Shown: piece after piece, positions 31,928-40,458 of the stretch
Position numbering within the stretch: position 1 is the first letter of the stretch
Layout: the number at the start of each line of letters is the position of its first letter
Assembly: GCA_031553535.1 (NCBI GenBank)
Contig: JAVBLM010000019.1
Coordinates: 248,001-312,000, forward strand
Length of the DNA stretch: 64,000 nt
Source of the DNA: JAIROC01 sp031553535
GTDB taxonomy: Bacteria > Bacteroidota > Bacteroidia > Bacteroidales > WCHB1-69
Reading direction: 5' to 3'
Made by a program: the position numbers and the translations under genes
The notes under the pieces: generated by a model
Databases searched by the model: none
Told to the model about the DNA's origin: nothing
The model's input: only the letters and a program-made list of their open reading frames with translations

Positions 31928-32581
31928 ATGGACAAGAAATTTGCAATAATTATCGGAGGCTGCGGGCATCGAGATGGTTCTGAGATACATGAAACCACGA
32001 TGACAATGTTAGCTATTGAAAACAACGGTGCCACATATGAACTATTCGCTCCGGATAGAAATCAGTACCATGTTATTAACCATATTACAGGAGAGGAAAT
32101 GGCAGAAAACAGGAATATGCTCGTAGAAGCAGCCCGCATTGCCAGAGGTAAAATCAAAAGTCTGGATGATTTTAATGTCAATGATTTTGATGCGGTTATC
32201 TTCCCTGGAGGATTTGGTGTTGCTAAAAACTTTTTTAATTATGCTTTTAAAGGTCCAAAAGCAACCGTGGATCCTCAGATAGAACAAATTATCAAAGAAA
32301 TAAAGGCAGTGGATAAACCCATCGGTGCGCTATGCATTGCTCCTGTTCTACTGGCAAAAGTATTAAAAGGAATCACTGTAACTATTGGGAATGATGATGC
32401 TACAGCGCATGACATTACAGTTATGGGAGGACATAACATCAATACTTCTTCCGGAGAGGTTATCTCTGACAAAATAAATAAAATTTTCAGCACACCTGCT
32501 TATATGCTGGACGCAACCATTTCGGATATAGCAGAAGGTGCGAATAATCTTGTTTCTACTATGCTGGACAATATGCAATAA
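31928..32581 (+). CDS. elbB: ElbB-type glyoxalase (DJ-1/PfpI superfamily)
   Basis: A 217-residue member of the ElbB family. IIGGCGHRDGSEIHE opens the Rossmann-like fold. AVIFPGGFGVAKNFFNYAFKG is the conserved binding turn, and KPIGALCIAPVLLAKVLKG bears the nucleophile-elbow cysteine. The fold matches eukaryotic ES1 proteins. The E. coli homologue has weak glyoxalase activity and is loosely linked to isoprenoid synthesis. It lies 68 nt upstream of the pepC-like gene on the same strand, so read-through is possible. Confidence 0.9.
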   Translation: MDKKFAIIIGGCGHRDGSEIHETTMTMLAIENNGATYELFAPDRNQYHVINHITGEEMAENRNMLVEAARIARGKIKSLDDFNVNDFDAVIFPGGFGVAKNFFNYAFKGPKATVDPQIEQIIKEIKAVDKPIGALCIAPVLLAKVLKGITVTIGNDDATAHDITVMGGHNINTSSGEVISDKINKIFSTPAYMLDATISDIAEGANNLVSTMLDNMQ

Positions 32582-32649
32582 ATAAAAACAGTATTTCTAT
32601 TTATTAGTCTAAAATCAATACTTTAGTAAATCATTTAAAATAGATACAA

Positions 32650-34053
32650 ATGAAATTAAAATTCAGTTTAATTATATTTGCCCTTTTTGCAGTAAACTTT
32701 AATATACAGGCACAGACAAAAGAGGGAGGCATTAGTTCTGAAATGCTAAATACTATTAAGCAATCGTACAAAACAACTCCCGAAACAAAAGCATTGCAAA
32801 ATGCTATTATGGGAAATGACATCAACAAACTTGCAATAAACCAAAGTAATAATATAAGTAATGATACGTATTTCTCCAATCGTGTCAATTCTAAAGGGAT
32901 CACAGACCAGAAATCATCCGGCAGATGTTGGATTTTTACGGGAATGAACGTTCTGCGTGCAAAAGTAATTGCAAAACATAATTTAAGTGAGTTTCAATTT
33001 TCTCTCAATTACCCTTTCTTTTGGGATCAGCTGGAAAAAGCCAACTTATTCTTACAAGCTATCATAGACACCCGTTCTAAACCTATGGATGATAAAACGG
33101 TAGAATGGTTATTTAAAAACCCTATCGGTGATGGTGGTCAATTTACAGGAGTGGTAGATTTGGTCACAAAATATGGTACCGTTCCCCAGGAAATAATGCC
33201 GGAAACAAATAGTAGCAATAACACGTCTCGCATGTCGCAGCTTTTAGCTTTGAAATTGCGGGAATTTGGATTGCAATTACGTGAAATGGGAGGTAAGAAT
33301 ACAAAGAATGAAGATTTAGCAAAGAAAAAAACAGAAATGTTAGGTATAATCTATCATATGTTAGTTCTGAATCTGGGAAAACCTCCTGCTGAATTTACTT
33401 GGACACAAAAAGATAAAGATGGAAAACCGGTAAGTACAAAAACATATACTCCGCTTTCTTTCTACAAAGAATTTGTAGACGTAGATATGAGTAATTACGT
33501 AATGATCATGAATGATCCGACAAGGGAATACAATAAAGTATATGAAATAGAATACGATCGGCATGTTTATGATGGCCGTAATTGGAAGTATTTAAACTTA
33601 TCGATGGAAGATATCAAAAAAATGGCAATATCATCAATAAAGGATAGTACTATGATGTATTTTTCCTGTGATGTCGGAAAGTTCTTAAGCAGGGAAACAG
33701 GTTTTTTGGATATTAATAATTATGATTACGGATCCCTGATGGGAACCGGTTTTAATATGAATAAGAAACAACGTATCCAGACTTTTGCCAGCGGATCTTC
33801 CCACGCCATGACATTATGTGCCGTTGATCTGGATGATAATGGAAAACCAAAGAAATGGATGGTTGAAAACAGCTGGGGTGCTAATTACGGCGGATATAAG
33901 GGCCATCTTATTATGACCGATGAATGGTTTGATGAATATATGTTCCGTTTGGTTGTGGATAAAAAATATATTCCTGCGAACATTCAAAGTTTATTAGATC
34001 AAAAGGCTATTCAATTGCCGCCTTGGGATCCTATGTTTGCAATGGAAGAGTAA
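32650..34053 (+). CDS. Exported C1B aminopeptidase C / bleomycin-hydrolase-like protease
   Basis: A 467-residue papain-like cysteine peptidase. The catalytic Cys is C93 in QKSSGRCWIFTGMNVLRA, the His is in GSSHAMTLCAVDLD, and the Asn is in WMVENSWGANYGG. Fold and length match PepC/bleomycin hydrolase (C1B). Unlike cytoplasmic PepC it begins with a signal peptide (MKLKFSLIIFALFAVNFNIQ, then A-Q), so it should act in the periplasm or outside, as in other Bacteroidota members. The C-terminal tail ends FAMEE. A bidirectional terminator follows at 34054. Confidence 0.92.
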   Translation: MKLKFSLIIFALFAVNFNIQAQTKEGGISSEMLNTIKQSYKTTPETKALQNAIMGNDINKLAINQSNNISNDTYFSNRVNSKGITDQKSSGRCWIFTGMNVLRAKVIAKHNLSEFQFSLNYPFFWDQLEKANLFLQAIIDTRSKPMDDKTVEWLFKNPIGDGGQFTGVVDLVTKYGTVPQEIMPETNSSNNTSRMSQLLALKLREFGLQLREMGGKNTKNEDLAKKKTEMLGIIYHMLVLNLGKPPAEFTWTQKDKDGKPVSTKTYTPLSFYKEFVDVDMSNYVMIMNDPTREYNKVYEIEYDRHVYDGRNWKYLNLSMEDIKKMAISSIKDSTMMYFSCDVGKFLSRETGFLDINNYDYGSLMGTGFNMNKKQRIQTFASGSSHAMTLCAVDLDDNGKPKKWMVENSWGANYGGYKGHLIMTDEWFDEYMFRLVVDKKYIPANIQSLLDQKAIQLPPWDPMFAMEE

Positions 34054-34093
34054 AAAAAAAGCGGATTAACTTTTATATAATCCGCTTTTTTTT
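34054..34093. terminator. Bidirectional terminator between pepC-like gene and comB
   Basis: GCGGATTA (34061-34068) pairs with TAATCCGC (34078-34085), flanked by nine As and eight Ts. It serves two convergent genes. Confidence 0.9.
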
Positions 34094-34113
34094 ATCACGA
34101 CTCATGTTATTCC

Positions 34114-34833
34114 TTATTGATAATTAATAATTGCACCTCCCTCCAATACAGGTACTACAGAACAAGTATCCAATTCAAAACAATATGGAACACTTTCTCC
34201 CATTCCCAAAGTATATAAACGCTGATAATGCTCGGAACGGGATGCATAATTAACCAGATCATTCTTTGCGTTTTTCCATAAATCCATTGATGCAATTACA
34301 CTATCATCATTGAATCCGAATTGTTCGTCAGAAGTCAAATTCTCACACACTGCCCCTGCAAATAAAGTGTCTTCCAAAGAAAAGCGATATTTCCATCCCG
34401 AACATACAATAACAATATCCTGATTAAGTGCTCTTAACTTAGCACATAAAGCAGAAATATTCACAAATGCGCCTAAAATTACCTTTTCCGCAGAATTTGC
34501 TATCGATAAAGCACGTGTTCCGTTAGTTGTACTGATAGCAATAACTGCATTGTTTATATCAGCATCTATCAATTGAAGAGGGGAATTCCCATAATCGGCA
34601 AAATCAGATTGAATACCATCACGTTCCGAAACAATCACACATCCATTTTTTTTAAACTCTGCCAGTTTATTCATATCCGTTACCGGAATTACTTTTTGAG
34701 CTCCTTGTGCAAGGGCAATCGCAATCGTAGTAGTGGCACGTAAGATATCTGCGACTACTGCTATATGATTACTTCCTGTCGTTTTACGATATTGGTATAA
34801 TTCGGGGACTAAACAAACTTCAATAGTACTCAT
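34114..34833 (-). CDS. Probable 2-phosphosulfolactate phosphatase (ComB family)
   Basis: A 239-residue ComB-like protein. AVVADILRATTTIAIAL near the N-terminus, TTNGTRAL in the centre and VCSGWKYRFSLEDTLFAGA towards the C-terminus are the ComB signatures. In methanogens ComB acts in coenzyme M synthesis; in other bacteria the substrate is usually unproven, though sulfolactate metabolism is possible. The start overlaps the dnaJ stop by one base (TAATG), which indicates translational coupling and puts it third in the grpE-dnaJ operon. No other sulfolactate gene is nearby, so the biochemical label is tentative. Confidence 0.8.
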   Translation of the reverse strand: MSTIEVCLVPELYQYRKTTGSNHIAVVADILRATTTIAIALAQGAQKVIPVTDMNKLAEFKKNGCVIVSERDGIQSDFADYGNSPLQLIDADINNAVIAISTTNGTRALSIANSAEKVILGAFVNISALCAKLRALNQDIVIVCSGWKYRFSLEDTLFAGAVCENLTSDEQFGFNDDSVIASMDLWKNAKNDLVNYASRSEHYQRLYTLGMGESVPYCFELDTCSVVPVLEGGAIINYQ

Positions 34834-35978
34834 TATTCAAAGAAATGTTTTACCCGTTGGAAAAAACTTGCCTGTTTCGGGGGTTGGGGTTTGAAATTTT
34901 CCGACTTCGCCATTTGCTCCATCATCTGTTTTTCGTCCTTACTCAAATGCTTTGGAACCCATACATTGACATTAACAATCAAATCTCCTTTTCCGTAACC
35001 TTGCATATCTGGCAAGCCTTTCCCGTTCAAACGCAATAACGTTGATGGTTGTGTTCCGGGAACAACTTTAACTTTCGCTTTCCCTTCTAAAATAGGTATT
35101 TCAACAGTATCACCCAAAGCTGCCTGGGAAAAAGAAATATAATGTTCCAAATACAAATTATTACCGTCCCGTTCAAAAACAGGATGTTTCTCTTCCTGAA
35201 CCAAAACAAGCAGATCCCCGCTTTCTCCATTATTAGGAGCAGCATTGCCTTTGCCACGCATAGCAAACTGCATACCATCAACAACTCCGGCCGGTATCCT
35301 GATCGAAGTAACATCTTCACCTTTTACAACTCCATTACCTGAACAATCCAGACATTTTTCTGTCACCATTTTACCCGAACCATGACATGTAGGACATTCT
35401 GCTTGAACCTGCATTTGTCCAAAAATCGATTGCTGAGTCCTAACCGTATAACCATACCCATTACATGTACTACATGTTTTTACGGCATCAGGATTCTTTG
35501 CTCCGGTTCCATTACAGGTATCGCATTTTACATGTTTTTGAACTTTAATGTTCTTTTCTACGCCTTTGGCAATTTCCTCCAGTGTTAACTTTACCTTGAT
35601 CCGAATATTCGATCCTTTTTGAACAGAATGACCCGGTCGGCGCGAAGAACTCCCTCCAAAACCACTGAAACCAAAGCCCTCGAAAATGCTGCCAAACTGG
35701 CTGAATATATCGTCCATATTCATACTATGTCCGCCAAAACCATTCATCCCGGCATGCCCATATCGATCATACCGAGCACGTTTATCATCATTACTCAGTA
35801 CTTCATATGCTTCCGCAGCCTCTTTGAATTTATCTTCAGCAGTTTTATCACCGGGATTTCTGTCAGGATGATATTGTAGTGCTTTCTCCCTATATGCTTT
35901 TTTTATTTCATGGATAGTTGACGTTTTAACAACACCTAATATTTCGTAATAATCCCGTTTCCCCATAGAATCACCCAT
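34833..35978 (-). CDS. dnaJ: Chaperone protein DnaJ
   Basis: The Hsp40 co-chaperone of DnaK. The J domain has KRDYYEILGV and YHPDRNPGDK (the HPD motif that stimulates the DnaK ATPase). A glycine/phenylalanine-rich linker follows (FGFSGFGGSSS). Four C-x2-C-x-G-x-G zinc-finger repeats begin at CDTCNGTGAK and end at CLDCSGNG, then the C-terminal substrate-binding domains. 381 residues is normal. The start is the ATG overlapping the grpE stop (TAATG); a second ATG four codons on begins exactly at MGKRDYYEIL and may be used instead. DnaK is not in this window. Confidence 0.97.
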   Translation of the reverse strand: MGDSMGKRDYYEILGVVKTSTIHEIKKAYREKALQYHPDRNPGDKTAEDKFKEAAEAYEVLSNDDKRARYDRYGHAGMNGFGGHSMNMDDIFSQFGSIFEGFGFSGFGGSSSRRPGHSVQKGSNIRIKVKLTLEEIAKGVEKNIKVQKHVKCDTCNGTGAKNPDAVKTCSTCNGYGYTVRTQQSIFGQMQVQAECPTCHGSGKMVTEKCLDCSGNGVVKGEDVTSIRIPAGVVDGMQFAMRGKGNAAPNNGESGDLLVLVQEEKHPVFERDGNNLYLEHYISFSQAALGDTVEIPILEGKAKVKVVPGTQPSTLLRLNGKGLPDMQGYGKGDLIVNVNVWVPKHLSKDEKQMMEQMAKSENFKPQPPKQASFFQRVKHFFE

Positions 35979-36622
35979 TATTGATAAATTATAACCTTTG
36001 AAAAGCGAATTACCTTATCATTCAGCATATATCCTTTTTCTATTTCTTCGACTATCTTCCCCTTATCTTCTTCCTTGGAAGCAGGAATAGTGCCTATGGC
36101 TTCATGATAATCGGTATCGAATAACGCATCTTTTGTATTTATCGCTTTCAATCCTTTTTGCTTTAATAAATTATTCATTTTCTGAGAAATAAGCATCTCT
36201 CCTTCTTTTATCGAATCTAAATCAACATTAGGGTTTTCACTATATTTTATTGCACGTTCCATATCGTCAAGTATGGGCAATAAACTGGTAATAATTGACT
36301 CCGAAGCATTTTGAATCACTTCCAGTTTTTCTTTTTGCGTACGTTTGCGATAATTGTCAAATTCCGAATACAAGCGTAAAAACTTATCTTGTAACTCCGC
36401 ATTATCAGCTTTTATTTTTTCTATTTCCTGTTGCAAATCATCAGGGATTGCCTGTTTTGTTTTTTTATCTTTCTTATTAAATAATCCTGACTTTTTGGAA
36501 GTCTCATTTTTCTCATTTTCAACAGATAATGGCTCAACTTCTATATTCTGCATTTCTTCCGTATCATCCATGTCAAAATCTTGTATTTCTTGGTTTTCCA
36601 TGTCTTCTTTTTGCTCTTCCAT
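35978..36622 (-). CDS. grpE: Nucleotide exchange factor GrpE
   Basis: GrpE releases ADP from DnaK. The ATG at 36622, just after AAAGGAG on the minus strand, gives 214 residues; the in-frame ATG at 36694 would add 24 residues overlapping the promoter region. After an acidic, disordered N-terminus comes the long dimerising coiled coil (about 75-125, KDKFLRLYSEF-like with DNYRKRTQKEK), then the beta domain with DTDYHEAIGTIPA and KGYMLNDKVIRFSKVII. First gene of grpE-dnaJ-comB, with overlapping stop/start junctions. No CIRCE element was seen. Confidence 0.95.
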   Translation of the reverse strand: MEEQKEDMENQEIQDFDMDDTEEMQNIEVEPLSVENEKNETSKKSGLFNKKDKKTKQAIPDDLQQEIEKIKADNAELQDKFLRLYSEFDNYRKRTQKEKLEVIQNASESIITSLLPILDDMERAIKYSENPNVDLDSIKEGEMLISQKMNNLLKQKGLKAINTKDALFDTDYHEAIGTIPASKEEDKGKIVEEIEKGYMLNDKVIRFSKVIIYQ

Positions 36623-36664
36623 ACTCCTTTTTATTTTCTTATTTTTTATATCCAAATAACTTGC

Positions 36665-36672
36665 CAAATTTA
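36665..36672 (-). promoter_or_regulatory. -7 promoter element for grpE-dnaJ-comB
   Basis: The minus strand reads TAAATTTG (TAnnTTTG), about 42 bp upstream of the grpE ATG. TTTTG runs lie further upstream at about -33 spacing. Confidence 0.5.
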
Positions 36673-36700
36673 CAAAAATGTCAAAATGGCACAAAATTAT

Positions 36701-36735
36701 AAAAAAGAGGCTGTCTTTTAAGACAACCTCTTCTA
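36701..36735 (-). terminator. Terminator of the outer-membrane protein gene
   Basis: AAGAGGCTGTCTT pairs with AAGACAACCTCTT with one mismatch. On the minus strand it ends in a run of Ts, so it terminates the gene at 36763-37455 just before the grpE promoter. Confidence 0.85.
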
Positions 36736-36762
36736 TTTAAGATGGTCATATAAGACCGAAGA

Positions 36763-37455
36763 TTAGAATTTCCAACCTAAACGAATTGCCGGATTTGCAA
36801 AGAAATTAAGTCCAAAAGTGGATGTTGTAGGTTTTGTTGTCACAGAAGTCTCTGTTCCTCCAACTACAGTTTTTTCTTTCACCTTTTGGGGTTGCTCAAA
36901 GCCTAAGCCAAATCCAATTTCCGCACCAATATATAACCCATTAACAATATACCAGTTAAAACCTGTTACCAAGGCAAAGTTTACAAATATACTTCCTTCT
37001 TTCATTCTGTAAGAATCTCCTGAAATATAGTTGAGATTTGCAATATTCTGCGTTTGCGTACCGATACCAAAGCCAATAACAGATCCAACATAAGGAGAAA
37101 TACGTTCTGTTCCTTTAAAATGATAGTTCATCCCCAAATTTAAGCCAAATGATGTAGTATTGTTTTTTTCCGTTTCGGTTGCCTGACCTTGCGATGCATC
37201 TGTCGTCTTATCCTTATCTGAATCAAATCCAAATAAGAAATCCCCTCTCAACTCTATTCTGTCTGTGCAAAAATACCTGGTAGAAACACCAAATATAGGA
37301 ACATTATTACTACCTAGGGTTTGTATTACGTTATTCCCTAAAGGCCTGAATTGAACCTCTAAACCAAAAGTACCACCCGTAGGTTTAATTTGCTCTTGTG
37401 CTTGTGCAGAGCCAATTACTAAAACAGCTGCTGCAAATAAAATAATTTTCTTCAT
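36763..37455 (-). CDS. Outer-membrane beta-barrel protein (OmpW/OmpA-barrel-like)
   Basis: A 230-residue protein with a signal peptide (MKKIILFAAAVLVIGSAQAQ). Alternating amphipathic strands such as TTSFGLNLGMNYHF and YIGAEIGFGLGF, and a terminal aromatic (RLGWKF), indicate an eight-stranded barrel of the OMP_b-brl type. Two loops are rich in T, K and D (near DKDKTTDASQ and VKEKTVVGGTE). Function is unknown; such proteins are often abundant structural components. It has its own promoter (37519) and terminator. Confidence 0.82.
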   Translation of the reverse strand: MKKIILFAAAVLVIGSAQAQEQIKPTGGTFGLEVQFRPLGNNVIQTLGSNNVPIFGVSTRYFCTDRIELRGDFLFGFDSDKDKTTDASQGQATETEKNNTTSFGLNLGMNYHFKGTERISPYVGSVIGFGIGTQTQNIANLNYISGDSYRMKEGSIFVNFALVTGFNWYIVNGLYIGAEIGFGLGFEQPQKVKEKTVVGGTETSVTTKPTTSTFGLNFFANPAIRLGWKF

Positions 37456-37518
37456 GACAATATCTTTTAATTAATTTTTACTTTAAATTTCTAGATTTTT
37501 ACACAAAAATTTGAATTG

Positions 37519-37526
37519 CAAAATTA
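37519..37526 (-). promoter_or_regulatory. -7 promoter element for the outer-membrane protein gene
   Basis: The minus strand reads TAATTTTG (TAnnTTTG), 63 bp upstream of the ATG at 37455. Confidence 0.55.
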
Positions 37527-37568
37527 GGAAAACAAAATTCATCCCAGTTTTAGGGTTTTAATAATTAT

Positions 37569-38483
37569 TCAACTGTTTATTGTTGATAGAATTATTTGCA
37601 ATTTTTGTGAATCGGATAGAGATGTATCAATATCGGTCATCTGAAAGCCATTTCGTCGCATCCGGTTAAACCACGTTTGTTGTCTTTTCGCAAATTGTCC
37701 GATAGCCATTAATAATTTTGAAGTCATCTTTTCATAATCCATCATATCTGCAAGATATTGGGAAATAAATCTATACTCTAATCCGTAATAAAGCAAATCA
37801 TCCATTGAAACTCCGGAATCTAACAGTAATTTTACTTCTTCTATCATTCCATTTTCCAAGCGTTGTGTCAATCGCGAAGCTATACGTTCACGCAAAACAG
37901 ACCGCTCAATAGAAAGATAAAAAAGGTTATACTTCACTTGTTCATTATACCAGAGAGGATTTTGATCATAATACAAAGCTATTTCCAATGCACGAACAAG
38001 CCGTTCCCTGTCAAGAATATCCGTATTGTTATGAAGTGATTTATATGATTTAAGTTTCGCAATCAATTCATCCATTGAATATTTTTCGGCATCTTTTCGA
38101 AACTCATCATTGACCGGCACTTCATCCAATCGATATTTATTGCTAATCACAGATTCTATATACATTCCACTCCCTCCACAAAGAATAGGAATTTTATTCC
38201 TGCCAACAATATCTTGATAAGCTAATTGGAAATCATGCTGGTATTCGTACACGTTATAATGATACCCAGGGTCAACAATATCTATAAGATGATATGGAAT
38301 CTGTTTCCCTGTTATGGAATATTCATCTAGATCTTTTCCTGTTCCAATATTCATCTTTCGATAAACTTGACGAGAATCAGCGCTAATGATTTCACCATTT
38401 ATCTCATTAGCTAACCGCACAGCTAAATGTGTTTTCCCACATGCAGTAGGCCCTACAATACATAATAAAGGAATGTTGCACAT
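37569..38483 (-). CDS. miaA: tRNA dimethylallyltransferase
   Basis: MiaA transfers a dimethylallyl group to A37 of tRNAs that read U-initial codons. The P-loop is CIVGPTACGKTHLA. ISADSRQVYRKMNIGTGKD is the conserved substrate-site block, with LIDIVDPGYHYNVYEYQ and PILCGGSGMYIESVI further on. RERLVRALEIALYY forms the tRNA-recognition region. 304 residues from the ATG at 38483, which overlaps the upstream gene's stop as TGATG; the GTG one codon earlier is also in frame. Co-transcribed with the carboxypeptidase-regulatory-like protein. Confidence 0.95.
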   Translation of the reverse strand: MCNIPLLCIVGPTACGKTHLAVRLANEINGEIISADSRQVYRKMNIGTGKDLDEYSITGKQIPYHLIDIVDPGYHYNVYEYQHDFQLAYQDIVGRNKIPILCGGSGMYIESVISNKYRLDEVPVNDEFRKDAEKYSMDELIAKLKSYKSLHNNTDILDRERLVRALEIALYYDQNPLWYNEQVKYNLFYLSIERSVLRERIASRLTQRLENGMIEEVKLLLDSGVSMDDLLYYGLEYRFISQYLADMMDYEKMTSKLLMAIGQFAKRQQTWFNRMRRNGFQMTDIDTSLSDSQKLQIILSTINS

Positions 38484-39256
38484 CACTGTCCGCTTTCCCG
38501 CTTATACTGAAAGAATTTACTGGCTATCATCCGTTCTATTTCTATATCGGAAGATGTTACTAACGTATAATACGTAAAAGAACAATAGAGCATAAAATCT
38601 TCCAATTTCTCACCTTCAAGTTTTGTAATTCGTTGAACAATCTCCGGATTATATTTTTGGGATAACCTCATTACCTCTTCTTGATTCGCTACAAGATTAG
38701 AATACATTCTCCCCATCTTCCCTTTATGACTAAATTTATCGTACAAAAAAGAAATCGGGCTTGCTAAAGGTGTTCCCCGAAGAAGATTTCCTGCATTAAT
38801 ATCGTAACCTGCTTTTTCTAACGGACTTATCTCAATTCCGGGTACGTCAATTTTTTCTTGCGGAGTAGCTTTAACCAAATCTTTGATAAACAATGGATAT
38901 GGTTTCATTGCGTAAATCGTAACATTACGCAGCATCAGCGACCTCATCACCAACTTTATTGTAACCCGCCCTTTTATATTCTTTAAAGAATCGGTTACCG
39001 GAAGCATCTCCATATCATAACCTACACGCGAAATCGCCAAAGTATCATTTTGCGTAATCAGCATAGAAAAATCCCCCGTATTATTACTGAATACCATCAA
39101 TCCGGAAGATAAATTATGAATACATGTATTTTCCAAAGGTTGGTACGTAATAAAATCAACAACCTTACCTCTGAATATAATTCTTTCTTGGGCAGAGCCA
39201 TATACCGAAAGTATAAATAAAAATACTAAAGTCAAAAATAAGGACTTATGCTTCAT
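38483..39256 (-). CDS. Exported protein with carboxypeptidase-regulatory-like domain
   Basis: A 257-residue protein with a signal peptide (KSLFLTLVFLFILSVYGSAQ). Residues about 28-110 form a CarboxypepD_reg-like beta sandwich (FRGKVVDFITYQPLENTCIH, then F-S-N-N-T-G-D-F), a domain common as the N-terminal extension of TonB-dependent receptors. Here it is followed by a helical region of unknown function (about 125-257), not a barrel, so it is not a receptor. Such stand-alone proteins often lie next to miaA or lpx genes in Bacteroidota. It is translationally coupled to miaA. Confidence 0.75.
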   Translation of the reverse strand: MKHKSLFLTLVFLFILSVYGSAQERIIFRGKVVDFITYQPLENTCIHNLSSGLMVFSNNTGDFSMLITQNDTLAISRVGYDMEMLPVTDSLKNIKGRVTIKLVMRSLMLRNVTIYAMKPYPLFIKDLVKATPQEKIDVPGIEISPLEKAGYDINAGNLLRGTPLASPISFLYDKFSHKGKMGRMYSNLVANQEEVMRLSQKYNPEIVQRITKLEGEKLEDFMLYCSFTYYTLVTSSDIEIERMIASKFFQYKRESGQ

Positions 39257-39279
39257 CTATTTCGTATTACAATTTAGTG

Positions 39280-39287
39280 CAAAAATA
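39280..39287 (-). promoter_or_regulatory. -7 promoter element for the CarboxypepD-like gene and miaA
   Basis: The minus strand reads TATTTTTG (TAnnTTTG), 23 bp upstream of the ATG at 39256. Confidence 0.55.
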
Positions 39288-39352
39288 CATAATTATTTCC
39301 AATCAACCGATCTTCGTCATTTTATTAAAACGTACAATTAATAAAAAAGTTA

Positions 39353-39360
39353 TACCTTTG
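39353..39360 (+). promoter_or_regulatory. -7 promoter element for rlmN-TPR
   Basis: TACCTTTG (TAnnTTTG), 63 bp upstream of the rlmN ATG and divergent from the promoter at 39280. Confidence 0.6.
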
Positions 39361-39423
39361 TGAAATATAATCAATCAATTTTGCAAACTCGTATCTAACT
39401 ACCAAACAACTCTTTTCTAAAAT

Positions 39424-40458
39424 ATGCAAGATATTCGGAATTTGAATATGGAGGAACTTTCCATTTTTCTAAAAAGCAATCAGGAGCCTCCTTTCAGAGC
39501 AAAACAAATTTCAGAGTGGTTATGGAAAAAAAATGTCGCCAGTTTTCAGGATATGAAAAATATTCCTGTTTCTTTACAGAAAAAGCTTTCGGAAAACTTT
39601 TCTCTTATCAAACTAAAGGTTGTTAAAGAACAAAAAAGCACAGACAATACCATAAAGTTTAAACTCAAACTGTATGATGGCAATCATATAGAAATTGTTC
39701 TTATTCCATCAGGAAAACGTGTCACAGTTTGCATTTCTTCACAAGTAGGATGTGCTTTGAAATGCAAATTTTGTGCAACCGGAACTATGGGATTTATACG
39801 GAATTTATTTGCATATGAAATATATGAACAAGTTATGCTTGCCAACGAGTTAGCCCAACAAAGGTATAACAATAAAATCTCGAATATTGTAATGATGGGT
39901 ATGGGAGAGCCTTTATTAAATTTAGGTAATGTATGCGATGCCTTTTCCCGGATTAGTGACGACAATGGTATGGGCATGTCTCCCAGTCGAATTACATTAT
40001 CTACGGCAGGAATCAAAGAGAAAATCAAAGATTTGGCAGACAAAAATATAGGAATACACCTTGCTATATCGTTGCATTGTGCAAACGAAACAAAACGCAA
40101 GCAGTTGATGCCCATCACAGAGAGCAACTCGTTATCAGACATCTCAAAGGCACTCATTTACTATTATAGTAAAACAAAACAACGAATAACTATCGAATAT
40201 TTACTGTTAGGCGGTATTAACGATAGCATAAATGACGCCCAAGAATTGGCTATTTTCTGTAGAAACTTTCCTGTCAAAATCAATATTATTGAATATAACC
40301 AAAATCCAAATATGCCATTTAAACGTGCCTCCAACGAACGTATGGAGGAATTTGTTGCATTTTTAATGTCTAAAAATATGCTTGTTCAAGTTAGAAACAG
40401 CCGTGGAAAAGATATTGATGCCGCATGTGGACAATTGGTAACTAAAGACAAAAAATAA
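39424..40458 (+). CDS. rlmN: Dual-specificity RNA methyltransferase RlmN
   Basis: A radical-SAM enzyme methylating C2 of A2503 in 23S rRNA and A37 in some tRNAs. The N-terminal accessory domain includes PPFRAKQISEWLWKKN. The iron-sulfur motif is QVGCALKCKFCATGTMGF (C-x3-C-x2-C). NIVMMGMGEPLLNL and LAISLHCANETKR are family signatures. The C-terminal IDAACGQL carries the catalytic cysteine that forms the protein-RNA intermediate. Normal length (344). Its stop overlaps the ATG of the TPR gene (TAATG). Confidence 0.96.
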   Translation: MQDIRNLNMEELSIFLKSNQEPPFRAKQISEWLWKKNVASFQDMKNIPVSLQKKLSENFSLIKLKVVKEQKSTDNTIKFKLKLYDGNHIEIVLIPSGKRVTVCISSQVGCALKCKFCATGTMGFIRNLFAYEIYEQVMLANELAQQRYNNKISNIVMMGMGEPLLNLGNVCDAFSRISDDNGMGMSPSRITLSTAGIKEKIKDLADKNIGIHLAISLHCANETKRKQLMPITESNSLSDISKALIYYYSKTKQRITIEYLLLGGINDSINDAQELAIFCRNFPVKINIIEYNQNPNMPFKRASNERMEEFVAFLMSKNMLVQVRNSRGKDIDAACGQLVTKDKK

